A stretch of 64,000 nt of DNA, from positions 248,001 to 312,000 of the forward strand of contig NZ_ATVT01000001.1 of NCBI RefSeq assembly GCF_000420865.1. Reading direction: 5' to 3'. The notes under the pieces were generated by a model. The model saw nothing but the letters and a program-made list of their open reading frames with translations. It did not search any database and was not told the DNA's origin. Below are positions 43,285 to 54,098 of this stretch, in pieces (the first letter of the stretch is position 1; every line of letters begins with the position of its first letter). The DNA is from Butyrivibrio sp. XPD2006 (GTDB taxonomy: Bacteria; Bacillota; Clostridia; Lachnospirales; Lachnospiraceae). The translations under genes were made by a program, and so were the position numbers.

Positions 43285-45611
43285 TAAAAATCATAACAGT
43301 TAAAGGGGCGGTACAAGGTGTTGGTTATCGCCCCTTTATTGCAGAAAAGGCAACTGAATACGGCTTTAAAGGCTATGTTAAGAATATAGGGGCAGCTGTC
43401 GAGATACTCATTTCCGGTAAGGAAGCAGATATTGCCTCTTTTATTTGTTTGCTTGAAAAAGAGATGCCACAAGGAGCTTATATTATTTCCGTTAATGCCT
43501 TTGATGCACCTTCAGATACTGAGGTTCCGGAGAGCTTTTTGATCATTGAAAGCTCTGAGATAAATCTTAATGATGAAATCCCTGTATTTCTTCCGGACAT
43601 AGGTATCTGCAATGATTGCATGAACGAGCTTCTTGATAAGGGAAACAGAAGGTATCGTCATCCGCTGATAAGCTGCGCAGTTTGCGGCCCAAGGTTCAGC
43701 ATCTTAAACAGTCTTCCCTATGACAGGGATACGACTACAATGATCGACTTTGATATGTGTCATAACTGCCTTAATGAATACGGAAAGGGCAGAAGACATT
43801 ATGCACAGACTATTTCATGCCATGATTGTGGACCACAGATGAAATATGTGCAGATAGATGAAAATGATTATGAGCTTGAATTTGAAAAAGAAGACGCGGT
43901 AGGAGAGGCAATTAATGATCTTAAAGCCGGTAAGATCATCGGACTTAAGGGAGTATCGGGATATCAGCTTGTCTGCGTTCCGACATCCGAAGCAGCTGCG
44001 TTATTAAGGAAAGTAAAGGGCAGAGAGAATAAACCCTTTGCTGTTATGTTTTCATCTGTAGAGGCTGCATCAGAGGCAGCTTATATAAGCGAAAAGGAAA
44101 AAGAACTTTTGGAATCTTCCGAAAGGCCCATAGTTCTTATAAAAAAGAAAACAGAATTTCCGTTTGAAGTTGACAAGGGAAGCAGTTATATAGGCGCTTT
44201 TTTGCCATCGGCAGGAATACACAGGATTCTCTGCGATGCTGTGGGACCTCTTATTGTCAGCAGTGGTAACAGATCGGGAAATCCGATCATATTTGATGAT
44301 GAATTATTCCGTGAGACTTTTCTTGATAAGATCGGTGGAATTCTTTATCATGACAGAAAAATAAATATTGCTCAGGACGATTCTGTAGTATTTACAATAA
44401 ACATCGGCTCCGGAGAATCTACCCAGTTTATCAGAAGGGCCAGAGGTTATGCGCCTTTGCCGTTTGTTATAGAAGGAAAAGAGTCTTTTGCCGAAAATAA
44501 AGACTGTGTTCTTGCAGTCGGAGGAGACCTTAAGAACACTATATCCTATGCCAAAAAAGACAGAGTTCTGACAACTCATTATATTTCAGACCTCAGTAAT
44601 GATATTGATATTATGGAGTTTTGGAATCATGTAAAGGAGCATTACGAAAAGCTCTTTTCACTGAAACCTACAGTAGTTGTAAGTGATCTGCATCCGCTTT
44701 ATGCATCATCATATATGGCATCGAAGATGGACTTAAAACAGTTAAGGCTTCAGCATCATTTTGCCCATATATATTCCGTTATGGCTGAAAATGGATTAAG
44801 TTCTGCACTTGGAGCGGCTTTTGACGGAACCGGCTACGGGGAAGATGCAGCTATATGGGGTGGGGAGTTTGTCTTTATAGATGAATGCAACCCATCAAGA
44901 AAAGGGCATCTCTCTTATGTGAATCTTGTAGGCGGAGATGAAGCCGCCAAGAACGCTGTTCAGACGATGAATTGCTACATAGGGCAATGTATCGGTGAAG
45001 GAATGTTGGATGAAGCTCTTTTCCCGGATAATAAGGATCTCAAAATGATGATGGCTGCTCAGAAGGTCGGAGCAGGGGCTTTCAGATCATCAAGTATGGG
45101 AAGGTTATTTGATGCAGTATCTGCGCTTCTTGATGTCTGCAGCTATAACACCTATGAGGGTGAATGTGCAGTAAATCTCGAGAAATGTGCCCAGAGCTTT
45201 ATAACGGGCGGCGTTAGAGACTATCCGAAATTTGAGTTTATAATGAGAAAGACTGATGAAGGACTTGTCTTTGATCAGGTCTCCTTATTTAAAGATATAT
45301 ACATGTGTTATAATACTAAGGCCGCAGATAGAAATGCTATAGCATATGGCTTTCATATGGCGGTGGTAGACATGATCATAAGGGCCTTTACGGCTTTAAA
45401 AAAAGAAACAGGATTAAATACTGTATGCCTTTCCGGCGGAGTTTTTAACAACAGGATCATCCTTGGCAGAGCTGCAGAGGAACTTAAGCGCTGTGGCTTT
45501 GAAGTTTACTGGAACAGAAAGGTTCCGCTGGGAGACGGAGGTATTTCACTCGGCCAGGCATACTATGCGATGCTGACCGAAAGCACAGACAGGAGAAATT
45601 TATGTGTGTAG
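43281..45611 (+). CDS. hypF: Carbamoyltransferase HypF
   Basis: Makes the thiocarboxamide on HypE from carbamoyl phosphate, the source of the CN ligands of [NiFe] hydrogenase. Domain order: acylphosphatase (~1-90, KGAVQGVGYRPF), two Zn-finger modules (~108-190, CNDCMNEL, CAVCGPRF, CHNCLNEY, CHDCGPQ), YrdC-like (~195-375), Kae1-like (~395-770, HHFAHIYSVMAENGL, FDGTGYG, LSGGVFNN). At 776 aa it is normal. It overlaps both echF and hypC by a few bases. Confidence 0.96.
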   Translation: MIKIITVKGAVQGVGYRPFIAEKATEYGFKGYVKNIGAAVEILISGKEADIASFICLLEKEMPQGAYIISVNAFDAPSDTEVPESFLIIESSEINLNDEIPVFLPDIGICNDCMNELLDKGNRRYRHPLISCAVCGPRFSILNSLPYDRDTTTMIDFDMCHNCLNEYGKGRRHYAQTISCHDCGPQMKYVQIDENDYELEFEKEDAVGEAINDLKAGKIIGLKGVSGYQLVCVPTSEAAALLRKVKGRENKPFAVMFSSVEAASEAAYISEKEKELLESSERPIVLIKKKTEFPFEVDKGSSYIGAFLPSAGIHRILCDAVGPLIVSSGNRSGNPIIFDDELFRETFLDKIGGILYHDRKINIAQDDSVVFTINIGSGESTQFIRRARGYAPLPFVIEGKESFAENKDCVLAVGGDLKNTISYAKKDRVLTTHYISDLSNDIDIMEFWNHVKEHYEKLFSLKPTVVVSDLHPLYASSYMASKMDLKQLRLQHHFAHIYSVMAENGLSSALGAAFDGTGYGEDAAIWGGEFVFIDECNPSRKGHLSYVNLVGGDEAAKNAVQTMNCYIGQCIGEGMLDEALFPDNKDLKMMMAAQKVGAGAFRSSSMGRLFDAVSALLDVCSYNTYEGECAVNLEKCAQSFITGGVRDYPKFEFIMRKTDEGLVFDQVSLFKDIYMCYNTKAADRNAIAYGFHMAVVDMIIRAFTALKKETGLNTVCLSGGVFNNRIILGRAAEELKRCGFEVYWNRKVPLGDGGISLGQAYYAMLTESTDRRNLCV

Positions 45612-45826
45612 CATTACCCGGAAAAGTAATAGGACTTGAAGGAACTAAAGCCACTGTTGACTTTAGCGGAAATATTGTAACTGCAGAGGCTGGACTTGTT
45701 AAAGTGAATATCGGAGACAGAGTTCTCGTTCATGCAGGTTGCATCATTCAGACCATGGATGATTCCATGGCGGATGAACTTGAAGAGATGTTCAGAGAGA
45801 TTGAGGATATAAGCGTTGGCGGCTGA
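45602..45826 (+). CDS. hypC: Hydrogenase maturation chaperone HypC
   Basis: A 74-residue HypC/HupF protein that carries the Fe(CN)2CO unit with HypD. It starts MCVALPGKVI with the essential N-terminal Cys2; VDFSGN and VGDRVLVHAG-type strands follow (here IGDRVLVHAGCIIQTM). ATG overlaps the hypF end by ten bases; its own end overlaps the hypD start. Confidence 0.95.
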   Translation: MCVALPGKVIGLEGTKATVDFSGNIVTAEAGLVKVNIGDRVLVHAGCIIQTMDDSMADELEEMFREIEDISVGG

Positions 45827-46865
45827 TAATTTTTTGCAGACAGTAATTGAAGAGCTGAAAAACTATGACGGTGATGAAGTGCGGATCATGGAGGTCTGCG
45901 GAACACATACAGCTGCGATTTCTGAAAATGGGATTCCTGCGATGTTATCGCCCAAGATAAGACTTATCTCAGGACCCGGATGTCCCGTATGTGTCACAGT
46001 GACTGCGGTTATAGATAAACTTGTAGAGCTTTCTCTTACCGAGAATACCTGTGTTTTGACATTCGGTGATCTCATCAGGGTCAAGGGAAGCAAGATGTCA
46101 CTTGCCGATGCCAAGGCAGAGGGAGCAAATGTAAGGATGCTTTACTCGCCGATGGAATCAATAGCTTTGGCAAAAGAAAATCCGGCTATAAATTATGTTT
46201 TTGCAGCAATTGGATTTGAGACTACAACACCTGTATACGCAATGGTGATTGAGAAAGCTATAGAGGAGAATATAAATAATCTTAAGCTTCTTACATCACT
46301 CAAGACGATGCCTGAGGTTATCAGATGGGTAGTAAATAACGCAGGCGGAATTGATGGCTTCATCGCTCCGGGACATGTGGCTGCTGTGACCGGCGAGGGA
46401 GTTTTTAAAGACCTTGCAAAAGAACTTGGAATTCCCTTTGTGGTTTCGGGATTTGAAGGAGAGCAGCTTCTTTTAACAATCTATGCTCTTGTTAAGATGA
46501 AGGGCAAGGGTGGATTTAAGAATCTGTATAAAAAGGCAGTTACTCCAAATGGCAATGAAACAGCTCAGAAATGCGTTGATAAGTACTTTGAGTGCTCTGA
46601 TTCATCATGGCGCGGAATGGGCAAAATTTCAGGATCAGGAATGATTTTGAGGCAGGAGTACAAACAATATGATGCCGGAAGTGCAGGACTTGATGAGGAT
46701 CATATGCCGCCCGGATGTTCATGTGAAAAGGTCCTTGTGGGCAAGATAAGCCCGAATCAGTGTCCTTTATTCGGAAAGAGCTGTACTCCGGACAATGCAC
46801 ACGGAGCATGTATGGTTTCAACCGAGGGAAGCTGTTATAACTACTATATTTCGGGGAGGCATTAA
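45816..46865 (+). CDS. hypD: Hydrogenase maturation protein HypD
   Basis: Fe-S scaffold on which the Fe(CN)2CO group is built. Motifs: C28GTHT, GPGCPVCVT (~57-65), FAAIGFETTTPVYA, and a C-terminal Cys-rich segment (PPGCSCEKVLVGKISPNQCP, FGKSC). At 349 aa it is normal. TTG 45816 is the start, within the last codons of hypC, which gives the usual N-terminal length. Confidence 0.94.
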   Translation: MAADNFLQTVIEELKNYDGDEVRIMEVCGTHTAAISENGIPAMLSPKIRLISGPGCPVCVTVTAVIDKLVELSLTENTCVLTFGDLIRVKGSKMSLADAKAEGANVRMLYSPMESIALAKENPAINYVFAAIGFETTTPVYAMVIEKAIEENINNLKLLTSLKTMPEVIRWVVNNAGGIDGFIAPGHVAAVTGEGVFKDLAKELGIPFVVSGFEGEQLLLTIYALVKMKGKGGFKNLYKKAVTPNGNETAQKCVDKYFECSDSSWRGMGKISGSGMILRQEYKQYDAGSAGLDEDHMPPGCSCEKVLVGKISPNQCPLFGKSCTPDNAHGACMVSTEGSCYNYYISGRH

Positions 46866-46866
46866 C

Positions 46867-47877
46867 TTGAGAATAACTATGGCTCACGGAAGTGGCGGAG
46901 AGTCGACTTCCAAACTTATTTCAGAGGTATTTGCCAAACATTTTAATAATGAGTATTTATCTAAACTCGAGGACTCGGCTGTGGTTCCGGGTGCAGGAAA
47001 GCTTGCTGTTACCACAGACTCCTTTGTGGTTACACCTCTTGAGTTTCCCGGAGGAGATATAGGAAGGCTTTGCGTATGCGGAACTGTTAACGATCTACTT
47101 ATGAGCGGAGCTGTTCCGAAATATATAACCTGCGGATGTATTCTTGAGGAGGGGCTTGATATCGACCTTCTGGACAGGGTTATAGCTTCGATGGCTGAGA
47201 CAGCCAAAGAGGCAGGCGTTGTTGTAGTAACGGGTGATACCAAGGTTATAGAGAACAGAGGCGGAGAAGGCGGTCTTATTATCAATACTTCGGGAGTTGG
47301 ATTCATCCCGGATGATCTTGATGTTCCCGGTCCTTTTAAGCTCATGGATGGTGATAAGATCATTATTTCGGGTAATCTCGGAGATCATCATGCAGCCATA
47401 CTGGGTAAACGCATGGGAATCGAATCAAATATTCTCTCTGACAATGCGCCTCTTTCTGAGATGGTAAAAAAGCTTATGGACGGCGGAGTACGTGTTCATG
47501 CCATGAGAGATGTAACCAGAGGAGGCCTCGGAACTGTTCTTAATGAGTTCAGCGAAGCTTCAAAGTGCAGTATTGAACTTGTTGAAACAGAACTTCCCGT
47601 ATCTGCAGCAGTTAAGGATTTCTGCGGAATTTTGGGCCTTGATCCTATGTATATGGGAAATGAGGGCAAAATGGTACTCTCTGTACATAAGGATGATGCA
47701 GAAAAAGCTCTTTTGCTTATAAAACAATCCAGATACGGAGAAAATGCAAAGGTTATCGGATCGGTTTCAAAAGCCGATATAGATGGTGGAGACCGTGGAG
47801 TTTTCGTCAGGACAAAAATAGGCGGAAAGCGCGTGGTTGGGCCAATGTACGGCGAAGGACTTCCAAGAATTTGCTAG
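46867..47877 (+). CDS. hypE: Hydrogenase maturation protein HypE
   Basis: AIR-synthase-like enzyme that dehydrates the C-terminal Cys thiocarboxamide to thiocyanate. AHGSGG near the start, GTVNDLLMSGAVP, RDVTRGGLGTVLNE, and the obligatory C-terminus PRIC are present. TTG 46867 is chosen: GGGGAGG at 46853-46859 is seven bases upstream, the N-terminus then reads MRITMAHGSGGES, and hypD has just ended. 336 aa. Last gene of the ech-hyp run; hypA and hypB (nickel insertion) are not in the window. Confidence 0.94.
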   Translation: MRITMAHGSGGESTSKLISEVFAKHFNNEYLSKLEDSAVVPGAGKLAVTTDSFVVTPLEFPGGDIGRLCVCGTVNDLLMSGAVPKYITCGCILEEGLDIDLLDRVIASMAETAKEAGVVVVTGDTKVIENRGGEGGLIINTSGVGFIPDDLDVPGPFKLMDGDKIIISGNLGDHHAAILGKRMGIESNILSDNAPLSEMVKKLMDGGVRVHAMRDVTRGGLGTVLNEFSEASKCSIELVETELPVSAAVKDFCGILGLDPMYMGNEGKMVLSVHKDDAEKALLLIKQSRYGENAKVIGSVSKADIDGGDRGVFVRTKIGGKRVVGPMYGEGLPRIC

Positions 47878-47949
47878 ATGTGGTATTATACAATTCATAA
47901 GTTTTTTAAACAGTAATTTGTTTTTGATATGTTTTGATCAGGGTAAATT

Positions 47950-48819
47950 ATGGAATTTAAGAGAATAAATAAAGATACAGTTACATGCATCATCACTGAA
48001 GATGATATGTTTGAACAGGGAATCAAGCTTGAGGACCTTTTTGAAAAGAAAAAGGAAGCCATGGACTTTTTGCATGAAGTCATGAAGAAGGCTGAGGAAG
48101 AGGTTGATTATAAGCCTACAGGTGCATTTATGCCAATGCAGATAACAGTCCTTCCGGATCATTCAATTTCCCTTACACTTTCAGAGAATGCTTCCGCATC
48201 CTTCAGCGAGATACTCAAGAATCTCACTGAGAAGGCCGGAATTCAGATCCCCAAGAATGTCCTTGAGGATATTGGTGACAGTGCATCAGAAGATCGCATA
48301 AACAGACTTAATGAGTATTTAAAGAGTCTTAAACAGCTCACCAATTCAGTTAAGGATATTATGGGCGATGCTGACAATACCCAGGACAATCCGGGCAAAC
48401 TTACTGTAAACAAAGGCGCTACAGTAGAGAACACTAAGAATAAAGCTGATAAGATATCAACGGGTGCAAGCAGGAAAAAAGAGCATGCTGAAGAAGACAA
48501 GAACGAGCGCAGGCTCAAATTCCACGAGTATATCTTTGAATTTAATGATCTGAATACGGTCATCAAGTTCTGCAAGAAGGCGCCGAAGGGATTGAAGATA
48601 TCCAGCAGCTTGTACAAGAATCCTGTAAACGGCAGATATTACCTCGACCTGATGAGAGAGGATGAAGAGGCCAAGATATTTGCATCACTGTTTACAATGG
48701 CATATGAATTTGGACATTTTCAAGCTAGTAACCTTCATGTAATTGCACACATTAAAGAGAATTATGATTGCATTATTAAGTGCAATGCAATCTATGAGAT
48801 AGCATCACTTGATATGTGA
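47950..48819 (+). CDS. mecA: Adaptor protein MecA
   Basis: A 289-residue MecA-family adaptor that presents substrates to ClpC. The N-terminal recognition domain starts MEFKRINKDTVTCIITEDDM (~1-90), followed by a charged linker (~100-190) and the C-terminal ClpC-binding domain (YIFEFNDLNTVIKFCKKAP; LDLMREDEE, EFGHFQASNLHVIAHIKENY). Longer than Bacillus MecA because of the linker. It has its own terminator. Which substrate it serves here is not known. Confidence 0.88.
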   Translation: MEFKRINKDTVTCIITEDDMFEQGIKLEDLFEKKKEAMDFLHEVMKKAEEEVDYKPTGAFMPMQITVLPDHSISLTLSENASASFSEILKNLTEKAGIQIPKNVLEDIGDSASEDRINRLNEYLKSLKQLTNSVKDIMGDADNTQDNPGKLTVNKGATVENTKNKADKISTGASRKKEHAEEDKNERRLKFHEYIFEFNDLNTVIKFCKKAPKGLKISSSLYKNPVNGRYYLDLMREDEEAKIFASLFTMAYEFGHFQASNLHVIAHIKENYDCIIKCNAIYEIASLDM

Positions 48820-48833
48820 CGGAGATTATAGAG

Positions 48834-48862
48834 GAACGGCAATGAAAATTGCCGTTCTTTTT
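48834..48862 (+). terminator. Rho-independent terminator after mecA
   Basis: GAACGGCAAT (48834-48843), GAAA loop, ATTGCCGTTC (48848-48857), then TTTTTATT. Confidence 0.93.
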
Positions 48863-48883
48863 ATTGATTAATGACGAGGGACT

Positions 48884-51620
<2,737 letters not shown>

Positions 51621-51674
51621 AAAACGGACATAAGCAGACATATCTGCACATGTACCGACAAGGAGATAAGCAAA

Positions 51675-52646
51675 ATGCCAATCAAAGTAAAAAATGACCT
51701 GCCCGTAAGAGATATACTTGAAAAGGAGAATATATTCGTAGTAGATGAGAACAGGGCTATGCATCAGGATATCCGTTCGCTGCAGATATGTATCCTGAAC
51801 CTGATGCCGCTCAAAGAAGATACTGAGCTTCAGCTTCTAAGGTCTCTGTCCAATACTCCTCTTCAGATCGATGTATCTTTTATGCAGATGAGTTCACATC
51901 ACTCAACAAATACGTCACCTAACCATCTGAACAGGTTTTATCATACCTTTGATGAGCTGAAGGAGAATACTTACGACGGACTTATAATAACCGGTGCTCC
52001 GGTTGAACAGATGCCATTTGAAGAAGTGGATTACTGGGATGAGCTCTGTAGGGTTTTTGAGTGGTCCAAAGTCAATGTAACCAGTACTTTCCATATCTGT
52101 TGGGGAGCTCAGGCAGGAATTTATTATCACTACGGAATAGATAAAGTTGCTCTTCCGGAAAAGAGATTCGGAATATATCAGCACAGAGTAATGAACAGAA
52201 AGGTTCCGCTTGTAAGAGGCTTTGATGATGTCTTTTACATGCCTCATTCAAGGCATACAGAGACTCCCGCGGACAAGATTCATGAGTGTGATGATCTGGT
52301 AGTTCTTGCTGAATCACCTATAGCCGGTGTGTTCCTGTGCATGAACAAAGCAGGAAGTCAGATATTTGCCATGGGACATGCAGAGTATGACAGGCTTACA
52401 CTGGATACTGAGTACAAAAGGGATCTATCCAAGAATCTTCCCATACAGCCGCCGGTAAACTATTATCCGGATGATAACCCGGACAATAAACCCGATCTTG
52501 TCTGGAGAGGACATGCCAACAATCTTTATACCAACTGGCTTAACTACTATGTATATCAGAATACTCCGTATAAATGGGGGCAGATTCTTGATGAGGAAAA
52601 GAGAAGTCTTGCCAAGCATGGTCTTACACAAAAGATTAACAAATAA
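51675..52646 (+). CDS. metA: Homoserine O-acyltransferase MetA, predicted acetyltransferase
   Basis: First step of methionine biosynthesis from homoserine. The MetA fold is clear (DILEKENIFVVDENRA at ~13, LMPLKEDTELQLLR, DGLIITGAPVE, HICWGAQAGIYYHYG). Catalytic Cys142 is in place. Residue 111 is Glu, the position that in the MetA family dictates acetyl-CoA use (Gly in the succinyl enzyme of E. coli), so it is predicted to be homoserine O-acetyltransferase. At 323 aa it is slightly longer than E. coli MetA. AAGGAGA precedes the ATG; no SAM riboswitch fits in the 54-base gap. Confidence 0.93.
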   Translation: MPIKVKNDLPVRDILEKENIFVVDENRAMHQDIRSLQICILNLMPLKEDTELQLLRSLSNTPLQIDVSFMQMSSHHSTNTSPNHLNRFYHTFDELKENTYDGLIITGAPVEQMPFEEVDYWDELCRVFEWSKVNVTSTFHICWGAQAGIYYHYGIDKVALPEKRFGIYQHRVMNRKVPLVRGFDDVFYMPHSRHTETPADKIHECDDLVVLAESPIAGVFLCMNKAGSQIFAMGHAEYDRLTLDTEYKRDLSKNLPIQPPVNYYPDDNPDNKPDLVWRGHANNLYTNWLNYYVYQNTPYKWGQILDEEKRSLAKHGLTQKINK

Positions 52647-52658
52647 GGAGAGACGTTT

Positions 52659-53495
52659 ATGTCAGCATCCGTGAGGTTCAGAAATATATATACTCAGTTT
52701 CCGGGAGGAAAGCACAAAGTCCTTACACTAAGCTATGATGACGGCAAGATACCGGACAGAAGGCTTGTTTCAATCCTCAATGAGCATGGGATCAGAGGAA
52801 CTTTCAACTTGAATTCGGGACTTGAGAACAATTCATTTGATGTTGCTTATAATGAGCGAATACCTATGGCTGAATTTACTGATCTGTATAAAGGCCATGA
52901 GGTTGCGTGCCACACAGCAACTCATCCAACCATAGCAAGAACACCCAGGGAACAGATGATTCTTCAGGTGATTGAGGATAGAAGAGCTCTTGAGAGGATC
53001 ATGGGATATACAGTAAGAGGGCTTGCATATCCCAACGGCTCTGTTGATGACAATGTTGTGGATGCTCTTAAGGCATGTGGAATCAGATACGGAAGAACTG
53101 TTAATTCAACGCATGGCTTTGGAATGCCGGGGGATTTCTTAAGATGGGATCCGACATGCCATCACGCTGATCCGGCTCTTTTTGATCTGGCAGATCAGTT
53201 CATAGATAATCATAAAACCCAGTATTTGTATATGTTTTATTTATGGGGACACAGCTATGAATTCGAGCGTGATAATAATTGGAATATTATCGAAAAGTTT
53301 TCTAAAAAAATAGAAAACAAATCGGACATATGGTATGCAACCAACATAGAAATTGTTGATTATCTGGATGCGGCAAGCCGCGTACAAGTCTCTGTTGACG
53401 CGGATTTCGCCTATAATCCAAATTCTCAGAGTGTATGGATTGAGGTTGATAAAAAGACGATTGAGCTCAAGGGAGGAGAGACCACAGAGTTGTAA
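52659..53495 (+). CDS. Polysaccharide deacetylase (NodB) family protein, cytosolic
   Basis: A 278-residue NodB-fold protein. The metal-binding triad is present: Asp in LSYDDGKIPD and the two His of CHTATHPT; GLAYPNGSVDD follows. The first motif is SYDDG instead of TFDDG. There is no signal peptide or membrane span, so it should act in the cytosol, unlike most peptidoglycan deacetylases; the C-terminal ~50 residues form an extra beta domain. It lies 12 bases after metA and shares AAGGAGAG-type spacing. Substrate unknown. Confidence 0.8.
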   Translation: MSASVRFRNIYTQFPGGKHKVLTLSYDDGKIPDRRLVSILNEHGIRGTFNLNSGLENNSFDVAYNERIPMAEFTDLYKGHEVACHTATHPTIARTPREQMILQVIEDRRALERIMGYTVRGLAYPNGSVDDNVVDALKACGIRYGRTVNSTHGFGMPGDFLRWDPTCHHADPALFDLADQFIDNHKTQYLYMFYLWGHSYEFERDNNWNIIEKFSKKIENKSDIWYATNIEIVDYLDAASRVQVSVDADFAYNPNSQSVWIEVDKKTIELKGGETTEL

Positions 53496-53559
53496 TTTGT
53501 ATTTAAATAAGTTAAAATAAATATGTTAAGTCGATAATTTTTCTTCAAGGAGAACGCAT

Positions 53560-54042
53560 ATGCCTCTAAATCTTGAAAACGAAGACGCAAACGTAAATGC
53601 TACAGATCTCAAGAAAAAACCTACTAAGAAAACCAAGGAAATGCTTGAGGAGAATGCAAAACAGATTGAGGAACTCACGGCTTCTCAGACCGAACTGGAC
53701 TCCGAACTTGCTGCTCTTGAGAAAGAGGAGAAAGCTCTTGGGGAGAAATCTGCTCTGAAGATGAAGGTTTCTCACAAGAAGTTTGGTGAGGGTGTGATCA
53801 CTAAACAGGATGGAAAATATATCGAAGTAAAATTCGCTGATGTGGTCAAGAAATTTGTTCTTCCCGGATGCATTGCCAACAAATTCCTGGAAGTAGAAGA
53901 TGAATCCATTCTTGATTATTATCAGAAATGCAATGACATCCATGAAAAGAAGATGTCTACAGAGCTGAAGATTAAATCTGCTACCTATGCCATCCAGAGA
54001 CATGAGGATGCAATTGAGAGATTGAAATCAAAGCTTAAATAA
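53560..54042 (+). CDS. Coiled-coil protein with PcrA-tail/Tudor-like domain
   Basis: A 160-residue protein: basic low-complexity start (~10-30), coiled coil (~30-65), a small beta domain (~68-108, KVSHKKFGEGVITKQDGKYI, EVKFADVVKKFVLP), then a second coiled coil (~115-160). The beta domain resembles the KFGxGxI module at the C-terminus of PcrA/UvrD helicases that contacts RNA polymerase. Function unknown; monocistronic with its own terminator. AAGGAGAA precedes the ATG. Confidence 0.65.
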   Translation: MPLNLENEDANVNATDLKKKPTKKTKEMLEENAKQIEELTASQTELDSELAALEKEEKALGEKSALKMKVSHKKFGEGVITKQDGKYIEVKFADVVKKFVLPGCIANKFLEVEDESILDYYQKCNDIHEKKMSTELKIKSATYAIQRHEDAIERLKSKLK

Positions 54043-54054
54043 TCATGTAATAAC

Positions 54055-54084
54055 AATGCCACGGCAAAAGCCGTGGCATTTTTT
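54055..54084 (+). terminator. Rho-independent terminator between convergent genes
   Basis: AATGCCACGGC (54055-54065), AAAA loop, GCCGTGGCATT (54070-54080), then TTTT. It terminates the plus-strand gene; the minus-strand gene ends 19 bases beyond and could share the stem, but no T tract exists in that direction. Confidence 0.9.
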
Positions 54085-54098
54085 AATTTATTTGCTTA

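Noticed and set aside
46795..46866. Upstream extension of hypE
   Set aside because: It lies inside the conserved Cys-rich end of hypD; TTG 46867 has an ideal ribosome-binding site and the usual N-terminus.
51621..51674. SAM riboswitch or T-box before metA
   Set aside because: The gap is only 54 bases and shows no stem pattern or T-box consensus.
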